Shown here piece after piece: positions 1 through 5,579 of a DNA stretch of 6,513 bases. The stretch's first letter is position 1. Each line of letters begins with the position of its first letter. Below the pieces are notes generated by a model. The model did no database searches, had not been told where the DNA came from, and saw nothing but the letters and a program-made list of their open reading frames with translations. Source of the stretch: Spirochaetales bacterium (lineage in GTDB: Bacteria; Spirochaetota; Spirochaetia; Sphaerochaetales; Sphaerochaetaceae); the NCBI GenBank assembly GCA_017475725.1, contig JAFVFA010000014.1, forward strand, positions 1-6,513. Reading direction: 5' to 3'. A program made the position numbers and the translations under genes.

Positions 1-20
1 ATCCCACACTCAAAAGATAG
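1..20 (+). CDS. C-terminal tail of a DppC/OppC-type peptide transporter permease (partial)
   Basis: Only the last five full codons and the TAG stop (18-20) are inside the window. They read P-T-L-K-R-stop, preceded by two bases (AT) that could complete a GAT (Asp) codon. A tail of the form D-P-x-L-(K/R) is common at the end of DppC/OppC inner-membrane permeases, and such permease genes usually sit directly before the oppD/dppD ATPase gene, as here. The Shine-Dalgarno of the next gene overlaps this stop codon, which fits operon packing. The identification rests on five residues plus position, so it is an inference. Another short tail could match by chance. Confidence 0.5.
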
Positions 21-29
21 GGGAGCTGA

Positions 30-1064
30 ATGTTCGGAAAGAAAAAGAATTCAGTTGAACTGAAAGCCGATAAAAGCGATCTGATCCTTGACGTGAAAGA
101 CCTTCGGGTCAGATACGTGACTGAGGATGAGACCGTATATGCCGTAAATGGTGTCGATCTGAGCCTCGGTTACGGCAAGACCATCGGTCTCGTCGGTGAG
201 ACCGGGGCGGGGAAGACCACCACCGCCCTTTCCATACTCAGACTGGTCCCTTCGATCAACGGAAAGGTCGATTGCGAGAAAGTGATCGTCGACGGATATG
301 ACATGTATGCGGCGGCTCCGCACGAACTCGAGAAGATCCGCGGGACGAATGTATCCATGATCTTCCAGGATCCCATGACGGTTCTGAATCCTGTGATGCG
401 GGTGTCGGACCAGATTGCGGAAAGCTACAGGACCCATCATGGCCTCTCAAGGAAGGAGGCCCATGAGAAGGCTGTCGAGATGCTAGGCAAGGTAGGCATC
501 CCGGCGTCAAGGGCGGATGAGTATCCGCACCAGTTCTCCGGTGGGATGAAGCAGCGAGTGGTCATTGCAATAGCCCTTGCATGCCATCCGCATCTGCTCA
601 TTGCCGATGAACCGACAACGGCCCTTGATGTCACCATCCAGGCACAGGTCCTGGATCTGATGAAGACCCTTGTCAGGGAGGAGAACACATCACTGATAAT
701 GATCACCCACGATCTGGGGATAATCGCCGAGATCTGTGACTATGTCGCAGTGATGTACGCAGGGAACATCATAGAGCGCGGAACCCTTGATGACATTTTC
801 AGAAGGACGATGCACCCATACACGGAAGGTCTGTTCAATTCGCTTCCGCGCCTGTACGGGGAACGTGTTCCTCTTCAGCCCATACCTGGGTTGATGCCTG
901 ACCCCACGGTGATTCCCGAGGGGTGCAAGTTCGCTCCAAGGTGCAGGTATGCCACTGAAAGGTGCAGGAAGGTGCGGCCGGTGGAACGCAAGGTGTCGGA
1001 CACGCACACAGTCACCTGCTGCCGCTATGACGAACCGGATTTCAGAATTGAGAGGGGAAAATGA
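30..1064 (+). CDS. oppD: Oligopeptide/dipeptide ABC transporter ATP-binding protein, OppD/DppD type
   Basis: This is one of the two cytoplasmic ATPases that power peptide import through an Opp/Dpp-type ABC transporter. Visible motifs, in order, are Walker A GETGAGKTT (residues 56-64), Q-loop Gln113 in FQDP, signature FSGGM-KQR (169-176), Walker B LLIADEP (189-195), D-loop TALD, and H-loop His227 in ITHDL. The C-terminal oligopeptide-transporter extension carries Cys299, 305, 312 and 330 in C-x5-C-x6-C-x17-C order; this four-cysteine set is known to hold a [4Fe-4S] cluster in related DppD proteins. At 344 aa the length is normal. AGGGGAG (19-25) lies 4 nt before the ATG and overlaps the preceding stop. 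The stop overlaps the start of the oppF-like gene by ATGA. Family assignment is secure. Whether the substrate is di- or oligopeptide, nickel or another solute is not visible, because the binding protein is outside the window. Confidence 0.96.
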   Translation: MFGKKKNSVELKADKSDLILDVKDLRVRYVTEDETVYAVNGVDLSLGYGKTIGLVGETGAGKTTTALSILRLVPSINGKVDCEKVIVDGYDMYAAAPHELEKIRGTNVSMIFQDPMTVLNPVMRVSDQIAESYRTHHGLSRKEAHEKAVEMLGKVGIPASRADEYPHQFSGGMKQRVVIAIALACHPHLLIADEPTTALDVTIQAQVLDLMKTLVREENTSLIMITHDLGIIAEICDYVAVMYAGNIIERGTLDDIFRRTMHPYTEGLFNSLPRLYGERVPLQPIPGLMPDPTVIPEGCKFAPRCRYATERCRKVRPVERKVSDTHTVTCCRYDEPDFRIERGK

Positions 1065-2023
1065 TGGACAACGGAGAAACAATCCTTGAAGTCAGGAATC
1101 TGAAGAAGTATTTCAAGAACAGAAAGGGGCTTCTTCATGCGGTTGATGATGTCTCATTCTCCCTCAGAAAAGGGACAACCCTGGGTGTCGTAGGCGAATC
1201 GGGATGCGGCAAGTCCACTTTGGGCAGGGCGATCCTCAGGCTGCATGAGCCGACCTCCGGTGAGGTGATATTCGAAGGGAAGAACCTGCTGCAGATGAAT
1301 GCGGCACAGATGAAGCAGATGAGGAAGGAGATGCAGATCATCTTCCAGGACCCCTATTCGTCACTGGATCCGATGCATACTGTCTTCCAGGCCATCAGCG
1401 AACCGATGGTGAAGTTCGGCTTGTATCCCGACAAGGACACCTTGGAGAAGAAGGTGGTTGAGTTGATGGATATCGTTGGGCTGGCCCATCGTCTCATCAA
1501 TACCTATCCCCATGAACTTGATGGCGGAAGGCGCCAGAGAATAGGAGTCGCAAGGGCCCTTGCCCTGAACCCGAAATTCATTGTGTGTGACGAGCCTGTG
1601 TCTGCTCTGGATGTGAGCATACAGGCCCAGATCATAAACCTCCTTGAGCAGCTGCAGAAGGACAGGGGGATCACCTACATGTTCATCACACATGACCTGA
1701 GTGTTGTGAGGCATCTGTCCAATGAGATCATGGTCATGTATCTGGGGCGTATGGTTGAGAAGGCACCTGCAGATGAGCTGTTCAGCAATCCTCTGCATCC
1801 GTACACCAGAGCTCTTCTCTCCGCAATCCCCGTCCCTGACCTGGACTACAAGCCGAACAGGATAATCCTCAGGGGAGAGGTCTCTTCTCCGATCAATCCG
1901 AAGGATGTCTGCAGATTCTGCAGACGCTGCTACTGCAAATCCGAGGACTGCAGCAGACTGCCGGAACCCATGCTCAGGGAAGTGAGCGAAGGGCATTTCG
2001 TTGCATGCCATTCCTGCAAATGA
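1061..2023 (+). CDS. oppF: Oligopeptide/dipeptide ABC transporter ATP-binding protein, OppF/DppF type
   Basis: This is the partner ATPase of the preceding OppD-like protein; the two are expected to form the nucleotide-binding heterodimer. It shows Walker A GESGCGKST (45-53), Q-loop Gln96 in FQDP, Walker B FIVCDEP (173-179), D-loop SALD (181-184) and H-loop His211. The signature is LDGGR (153-157) rather than LSGGQ; the canonical serine is Asp154. The C-terminal extension has Cys284, 290, 297 and 316, matching the Fe-S cysteine spacing of the family, plus extra cysteines at 287, 292 and 319. The start is ambiguous by one codon: ATG at 1061 gives the ATGA overlap, while ATG at 1064 has a better 6-nt spacing from GAGGGG (1052-1057). 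At 320 aa the length is usual. Translational coupling to the oppD-like gene is likely. Confidence 0.96.
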   Translation: MMDNGETILEVRNLKKYFKNRKGLLHAVDDVSFSLRKGTTLGVVGESGCGKSTLGRAILRLHEPTSGEVIFEGKNLLQMNAAQMKQMRKEMQIIFQDPYSSLDPMHTVFQAISEPMVKFGLYPDKDTLEKKVVELMDIVGLAHRLINTYPHELDGGRRQRIGVARALALNPKFIVCDEPVSALDVSIQAQIINLLEQLQKDRGITYMFITHDLSVVRHLSNEIMVMYLGRMVEKAPADELFSNPLHPYTRALLSAIPVPDLDYKPNRIILRGEVSSPINPKDVCRFCRRCYCKSEDCSRLPEPMLREVSEGHFVACHSCK

Positions 2024-2041
2024 AGGCGAAAGGAGCTATTA

Positions 2042-3211
2042 ATGAGCGTATTTGAATGTGTGGAAAGAAGACTCGAGGTGTATTTGGGTTTTCTCGAGAC
2101 CATGGTGAGAGTTGAAAGCTACACCCCGGACAAGGAGAACGTGGACAGGCTTGGCTCTGTCATACGGAAGTTCGCACTGGACCACGGCTTCAACGTCAGG
2201 GTCCATAGCTTCGAGAAGGCTGGCAACGGCTTGGTCGTGACCTTGAACGAGGGCGCCTCCCTTCCTCCCATCGCCTTCACAGGGCACATGGACACAGTCC
2301 ATCCGAAGGGGTCGTGGGGAACGGACCTGATCAGAAAGGACGGGGATCTGATGTACGGCCCGGGTGCATATGACATGAAAGGCGGCCTGGCGACCGGACT
2401 TCTTGTGATGCAGGCTCTGGCGGACTGCGGATACAGGAAAAGGGAGATCAGGTTCATAATGATCCCGGACGAGGAGCTGTCGGAGGGTCTGTCTGGTGAC
2501 GCCGGGAAGGACTTCATCAGGGAGAACTCCCGCGGCTGTGCAGCTGCGCTGACGCTTGAGAGCGGTACCGAGAACAGCATAACGGTAGGAAGGAAGGCTT
2601 CGATAAGATACTCCGTTGATGTCTACGGAAAAGCCGCCCATGCAGGGGAGCATTATGCCGACGGAATAAGCGCAATCAAGGAAGCCGGCATGAAGATCTG
2701 CGCAATCGAGGAGGCAAGTGACCCGAATGAGAACACGTACAACTGCGGTCTCATAAGAGGGGGAATATCGCCTAATACGGTTCCCGGAAAATGCTCCTTC
2801 ACCCTGTACAACCGCTACTGGAAGCCGGAGCAGCGGCAGGTTGTGCGTGATTATGTGGAGGGGATCCTTGGCAGGTCCTTCATCCCCGGGACCCGGTGCG
2901 AATGGAGAATAGTGGGTGAGAGACCTCCCATGGACGCCACCCCAGGCAACATCGCACTGGCCGACTATCTGATCTCAGTGGCTGAGAAATACAATCTTGA
3001 GCATCCGAAGGCAAAGCGCTTGAGCTCCGGTTCGGATGCGGTCTATACCTGCCAGGCGGGGGCCCCGAGTGTCTGTTCCATGGGTATGACAGGCAGCGGC
3101 GCCCACCAGATGGATGAGCATGTGAGCATGAGCTCCCTGAGCCGACGCGCAAAATGGATCGCTGCAGCCATAGCTGAGATGCCTGACGATTTCTTGAAGC
3201 AAGGAGAATGA
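2042..3211 (+). CDS. M20 family metallopeptidase, CPG2/ArgE-like carboxypeptidase
   Basis: This is a probable cytoplasmic di-zinc exopeptidase or deacylase that hydrolyses small peptides or N-acyl amino acids. The M20 set is complete: His82 in GHMDTV with Asp84, bridging Asp111 in GAYDMKGG, catalytic Glu144 and ligand Glu145 in PDEE, Glu173 in LESGT, and a late His355 in GSGAHQMDE, which corresponds to the last zinc ligand of carboxypeptidase G2. The lid/dimerisation domain spans about 180-295, including AAHAGEH (198-204), whose His200 matches the conserved SHAG position. There is no signal peptide. AGGAG (2031-2035) lies 6 nt before the ATG and 18 bp separate it from the oppF-like stop. Position after the transporter ATPases suggests it acts on imported peptides. 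Exact specificity (glutamate carboxypeptidase, dipeptidase, acyl-amino-acid hydrolase) cannot be read from sequence. Confidence 0.93.
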   Translation: MSVFECVERRLEVYLGFLETMVRVESYTPDKENVDRLGSVIRKFALDHGFNVRVHSFEKAGNGLVVTLNEGASLPPIAFTGHMDTVHPKGSWGTDLIRKDGDLMYGPGAYDMKGGLATGLLVMQALADCGYRKREIRFIMIPDEELSEGLSGDAGKDFIRENSRGCAAALTLESGTENSITVGRKASIRYSVDVYGKAAHAGEHYADGISAIKEAGMKICAIEEASDPNENTYNCGLIRGGISPNTVPGKCSFTLYNRYWKPEQRQVVRDYVEGILGRSFIPGTRCEWRIVGERPPMDATPGNIALADYLISVAEKYNLEHPKAKRLSSGSDAVYTCQAGAPSVCSMGMTGSGAHQMDEHVSMSSLSRRAKWIAAAIAEMPDDFLKQGE

Positions 3212-3212
3212 G

Positions 3213-4040
3213 ATGAGTGAATTGAACAGCATATCTTTGACGAGGTTCGCCTCCACAATATCCGATATGTTCGGGACCGAGAGACCCAGGGAGGCGGATG
3301 GACCAGTGGATTGGGCAGTCGATGCAATGAAGGACATCTGCAGAGACGGCTTTGACAGGGTCTTCATCATGAATCCGGACTGCTGTGCACAATGGATGTA
3401 CGAGAAGCATCCGGATGCCATTTTCCCTGTTCTCAGGAACACCCAGATCACAATCCCGTTCAGAACGGTTCTGCCTTCCGTCACTCCGGTTTGCTTCGGT
3501 ACGATGTACACCGGTGTTCTGCCGGAGGTCCACGGAATAAGGAAGTATGAGAAACCTGTCATCAGGACGGACTCCCTGTTTGACGCACTGATAAGATCGG
3601 GGAAGAAGGTCGCCCTTGTCTCCCAGCCCAAGGCGAGCATGTCCAACATCTTCCTGGAAAGGGATTTCGACATCTACAACTGCGCATGTGAAGGCGAGTG
3701 CGTCGAGAAGGCAAGGGAGCTGATCATGAAGGACGAGTACGATGTGGTGATCCTCTACACGTACATGTATGACACGCAGGACCACAGGTTCGGCCCAGAA
3801 TCGAAGGAGGCTGTTGCCGCCCTGTATCAGCAAAGCGCGGAATTTGATATGCTTGTGTCCGATATCAGGCGAGTCTGGAGAAAGCACAACACCCTTGTGA
3901 GCTTCTCGACCGATCACGGTTGCCATGAGACGGTTCCGTGCGAGGGGAACAAGTTCCATAAGGGGGACCACGGTTCTGACAGCCCCCTTGATCTGAACAT
4001 CCTTCACTTCATGGGCGCGATCAGACGACAAGAGGAGTAG
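3213..4040 (+). CDS. Type I phosphodiesterase/nucleotide pyrophosphatase-like protein, alkaline phosphatase superfamily
   Basis: This is a two-metal phosphoester hydrolase of the alkaline phosphatase superfamily. The signature residues appear in the right order: Asp56 after the first beta strand (FIMNPD), putative nucleophile Thr91 in PSVTPVC followed nine residues later by TG and then PEVHGI (104-109), Asp187 and His191 in DTQDHRFGP, Asp234-His235 in STDHG, and His253 in GDHG. The spacing from Thr91 to TG is the same as in NPP enzymes. At 275 aa it is compact compared with roughly 400 for many NPPs, implying small or missing insertions. No signal peptide is seen, so action is probably cytoplasmic. 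Start: AAGGAG (3201-3206) is 6 nt before the ATG, which lies 1 bp after the peptidase stop. The substrate is unknown; phosphodiesters, nucleotides and phosphonate-type esters are all possible for this family. Confidence 0.88.
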   Translation: MSELNSISLTRFASTISDMFGTERPREADGPVDWAVDAMKDICRDGFDRVFIMNPDCCAQWMYEKHPDAIFPVLRNTQITIPFRTVLPSVTPVCFGTMYTGVLPEVHGIRKYEKPVIRTDSLFDALIRSGKKVALVSQPKASMSNIFLERDFDIYNCACEGECVEKARELIMKDEYDVVILYTYMYDTQDHRFGPESKEAVAALYQQSAEFDMLVSDIRRVWRKHNTLVSFSTDHGCHETVPCEGNKFHKGDHGSDSPLDLNILHFMGAIRRQEE

Positions 4041-4367
4041 ATGGAAGTAATCGGGACGCTGACGTTCTATGCGGTCGTGTTCATTGTCTTCATAGCATTC
4101 ATGGGAGTTGTAGTGTGTGCTGTGATGGCCTTCATGGCCTCACGACAGATCAAACGTGATGCGGAGGAGACCAGAAGACGGATCCTTTCCGTCCTTCCCG
4201 GGGAGGACTGTGGAATGTGCGGATTCGGTTGCTGCAAGGGCTACGCCGTGTCAGCAGTCAAGGGGACCGAGGATTTCCGGCAATGCCCGAAAGTATCCGA
4301 AGGTCTGAACAGGCGGCTGTCCCTTATGTGGATCAGGCCGAAAGTGCATGGAGCCGATGAAACGTGA
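4041..4367 (+). CDS. Small membrane-anchored protein with RnfB-like four-cysteine Fe-S motif
   Basis: A 108-aa protein with one N-terminal transmembrane helix (about 7-33) followed by RQIKR, so the remainder should face the cytoplasm. Residues 48-83 carry LPGEDCGMCGFGCC and end in CP. Cys57, 60, 65 and 82 give C-x2-C-x4-C-x16-C, the pattern of the [4Fe-4S] FeS domain (PF04060) found near the N terminus of RnfB, and the helix-then-cluster layout is also RnfB-like. Cys64 is an extra cysteine. Unlike RnfB (about 190 aa or longer), there are no downstream ferredoxin CxxCxxCxxxCP motifs; the protein ends after a short basic tail. AGGAG (4033-4037) sits inside the previous gene's last codons, and the ATG directly follows that gene's TAG. 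A role in electron transfer or redox sensing is an inference; no partner is evident. Confidence 0.8.
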   Translation: MEVIGTLTFYAVVFIVFIAFMGVVVCAVMAFMASRQIKRDAEETRRRILSVLPGEDCGMCGFGCCKGYAVSAVKGTEDFRQCPKVSEGLNRRLSLMWIRPKVHGADET

Positions 4368-4674
4368 GAAGATAAGCATCCTTGTCCACGTCTTTATGAC
4401 GATTGCAGCCCTTGCGGCATGCATGTTCCTCTTCGGGATCCTTGATTGCAGGGAACCCAAGGATCTTTTCAAGGTCCTCTCGGATTCCTTCTTCGTGACT
4501 GGGGGAGCCTTCTTCGGTGTTGGGCTGATCTCGTTTGCAGTGAGGAAAGGGGCCTTTGACGTGAGCGGGCGCAGCAGACAGGATGCAGGTGAGAAGCGGA
4601 GGTGGTTCAAGACCCTGACGTTCTGCGGGATCGTGTGCCTGCTAGCCGCTCTGGTGTTCATGTTCCTGTGCTGA
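4348..4674 (+). CDS. Three-helix membrane protein, DUF3899-like
   Basis: A 108-aa integral membrane protein with predicted helices at about 10-32, 48-65 and 89-107. The loop at 66-88 is strongly basic (RKG, RSR, EKRR) and should be cytoplasmic, giving an N-in, C-out topology. The stretch FFVTGGAFFGVGL followed by GAFDVSG resembles the DUF3899 family, whose function is unknown. The reading frame overlaps the Fe-S gene by 20 bp if the ATG at 4348 is used. The ATG at 4357 (fourth residue) is an alternative; it has GGAG (4350-4353) 3 nt upstream, similar to the short spacing seen at the preceding gene, and would cut the overlap to 11 bp. Either way, translational coupling with the Fe-S gene is likely, so the two may form a functional pair. 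The stop TGA abuts the stop of the convergent regulator gene. Confidence 0.78.
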   Translation: MEPMKREKISILVHVFMTIAALAACMFLFGILDCREPKDLFKVLSDSFFVTGGAFFGVGLISFAVRKGAFDVSGRSRQDAGEKRRWFKTLTFCGIVCLLAALVFMFLC

Positions 4675-5436
4675 TCAGGGGTACAGGGTGCTGATCCTGT
4701 CACGAACCATCTTCGCCTGGACGGACTCGGCGATCATCCTGTCCGTGATGACAGACTTGAAGTCCTTCAATGTGCAGTAGTTGAGAAGCCCGGGACTGTC
4801 GAACTTGGATGAGTCGACAAGCAGAAACGATTCCTGCGCCTGGGCCATTGCAGTCTGCTTTATCTTCCTCTGGTAGTAGGACGTTGTCGTGACCCTGAAA
4901 TCCTTGTCTACGCCTGTGCAGGCCATGAATGCCTTGGAGAAGCTGTAGTTCCTCAGATCCTTGATTGTGTTCTCGGAGATCACACCGTTAGACAACCTGT
5001 CATATTCGCCGGGCAGGATCACGAGCTTGATCTCCGGTATGTTTACAAGCTTGGCCATGACATAGAAATTCGGCGTCACGACTATCAGGCCTCTGCGTCG
5101 CGGCATCGACTCTATCATGTGGATGGTTGTGGTCCCGTAGTCGATGTATATTATGTCGCCATCCTCGATCTTGGATGCGGCTATGGCGGCGATGTTGCGT
5201 TTCGCTTCGCTGAAGGTGTTGATCCTGGTGTCTGAGGCGGAGACGTTGAAGACGTCCGGATTCCTGTAGACCACACCTCCGTACACCTTGCTTATTATCT
5301 TCGATTCCACAAGGCTGGCTATATCAGCCCTGATTGTGTTCATGGAGACCTTGAACTCGTCTCTCAGCTCCTTCATCGAAACATCCTCGTGGATCTTGAT
5401 GTATTCGGCTATTCTTGTTCTCCGTTCTTCTTTCAT
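4675..5436 (-). CDS. DeoR-family transcriptional regulator
   Basis: A DNA-binding regulator of 253 aa, the normal DeoR length. The N terminus (MKEERRTRIAEYI) leads into a winged HTH, with the recognition region around 28-42 (FKVSMNTIRADIASL) and wing residues VYGG. The C-terminal DeoR sensor domain shows IDYGTTT (98-104), VVTPNF, LPGEYDRLSNG, the TGVD element, and LLVDSSKFD (205-213) followed by VITD (229-232). These are the effector pocket features of a family that usually senses phosphorylated sugars or related metabolites. The frame is open further upstream to a TTG at 5469, but the ATG at 5434-5436 is chosen because the family consensus starts there. No Shine-Dalgarno precedes either start. 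It is divergent from the pepD-like gene and convergent with the transporter operon. Targets are unknown; control of pepD or of its own gene is plausible. Confidence 0.93.
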   Translation of the reverse strand: MKEERRTRIAEYIKIHEDVSMKELRDEFKVSMNTIRADIASLVESKIISKVYGGVVYRNPDVFNVSASDTRINTFSEAKRNIAAIAASKIEDGDIIYIDYGTTTIHMIESMPRRRGLIVVTPNFYVMAKLVNIPEIKLVILPGEYDRLSNGVISENTIKDLRNYSFSKAFMACTGVDKDFRVTTTSYYQRKIKQTAMAQAQESFLLVDSSKFDSPGLLNYCTLKDFKSVITDRMIAESVQAKMVRDRISTLYP

Positions 5437-5442
5437 GGAAAG

Positions 5443-5451
5443 ATGATAGCA
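5443..5451 (-). promoter_or_regulatory. Candidate extended -10 promoter of the DeoR-family gene
   Basis: Read on the minus strand, this is TGCTATCAT, an extended -10 (TG-N) followed by a 5/6 match to TATAAT. It ends 6 nt before the ATG, so a transcript would begin at or very near the start codon. The region 17 bp upstream (TGTTGG on the minus strand) is a poor -35, which the extended -10 could offset. Absence of any Shine-Dalgarno upstream of the ATG agrees with leaderless initiation. This is inferred from sequence only. Confidence 0.4.
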
Positions 5452-5478
5452 TGATTCACGGTCAACCAACAGTGGAAG

Positions 5479-5506
5479 TTACCAATAATCAACTCAAAAT
5501 TGGCAA
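5479..5506. repeat. Imperfect inverted repeat, candidate regulator operator
   Basis: Half-sites TTACCAAT (5479-5486) and ATTGGCAA (5499-5506) are inverted copies with one mismatch, separated by 12 nt. The repeat lies in the AT-rich space between the two divergent start codons and just upstream of the right-facing promoter. DeoR-family proteins often bind repeated or inverted sites next to their own gene, so it is a reasonable operator candidate. Chance occurrence in an AT-rich spacer cannot be excluded. Confidence 0.35.
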
Positions 5507-5538
5507 GTGATTTTATAAAAAGATTACAACTTTGTACC

Positions 5539-5544
5539 TATAAT
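5539..5544 (+). promoter_or_regulatory. Candidate -10 box of the pepD-like gene
   Basis: A perfect TATAAT hexamer placed 35 nt before the pepD-like ATG, predicting a 5' leader of roughly 29 nt that contains the Shine-Dalgarno. The hexamer at -35 with 17-bp spacing (5516-5521) is A-rich and not a good match. TTGGCA at 5500-5505 is a good -35 by itself but lies 33 bp away, too far for this -10. The strength or dependence on an activator is therefore uncertain. Confidence 0.5.
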
Positions 5545-5570
5545 TCATATGTTCTTTCTCATCATTGGCT

Positions 5571-5576
5571 GGAGGG
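5571..5576 (+). promoter_or_regulatory. Ribosome binding site fixing the pepD-like start
   Basis: GGAGGG lies 3 nt before the ATG at 5580. The spacing is on the short side, but no other in-frame start with a Shine-Dalgarno is present upstream. The ATG at 5549 is in a different frame. Confidence 0.65.
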
Positions 5577-5579
5577 CTT

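Noticed and set aside
1361..2653. Minus-strand open frames of 216 and 204 codons opposite the oppF-like and M20 genes
   Set aside because: They are antisense to clearly assigned genes, without domains or ribosome binding sites.
2880..4031. Long open frame on the minus strand (383 codons) opposite the M20 peptidase end and the phosphodiesterase
   Set aside because: It lies wholly antisense to two genes with complete family motifs, has no recognisable domain and a low-complexity mix of His, Arg and Pro. It is a by-product of codon bias.
4665..4700. Bidirectional terminator at the convergent junction
   Set aside because: The possible stems are only 4-5 bp with 7-13 nt loops and there is no T run on either strand.
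5437..5469. Upstream extension of the DeoR-family protein to a TTG start
   Set aside because: The eleven added residues do not resemble the family, no Shine-Dalgarno precedes the TTG, and the consensus start MKEERR falls at the ATG.
5500..5530. TTGGCA (5500-5505) as the -35 of the pepD promoter
   Set aside because: At 17-bp spacing the -10 would be ATTACA, and TATAAT at 5539 is 33 bp away. It more likely belongs to the inverted repeat.
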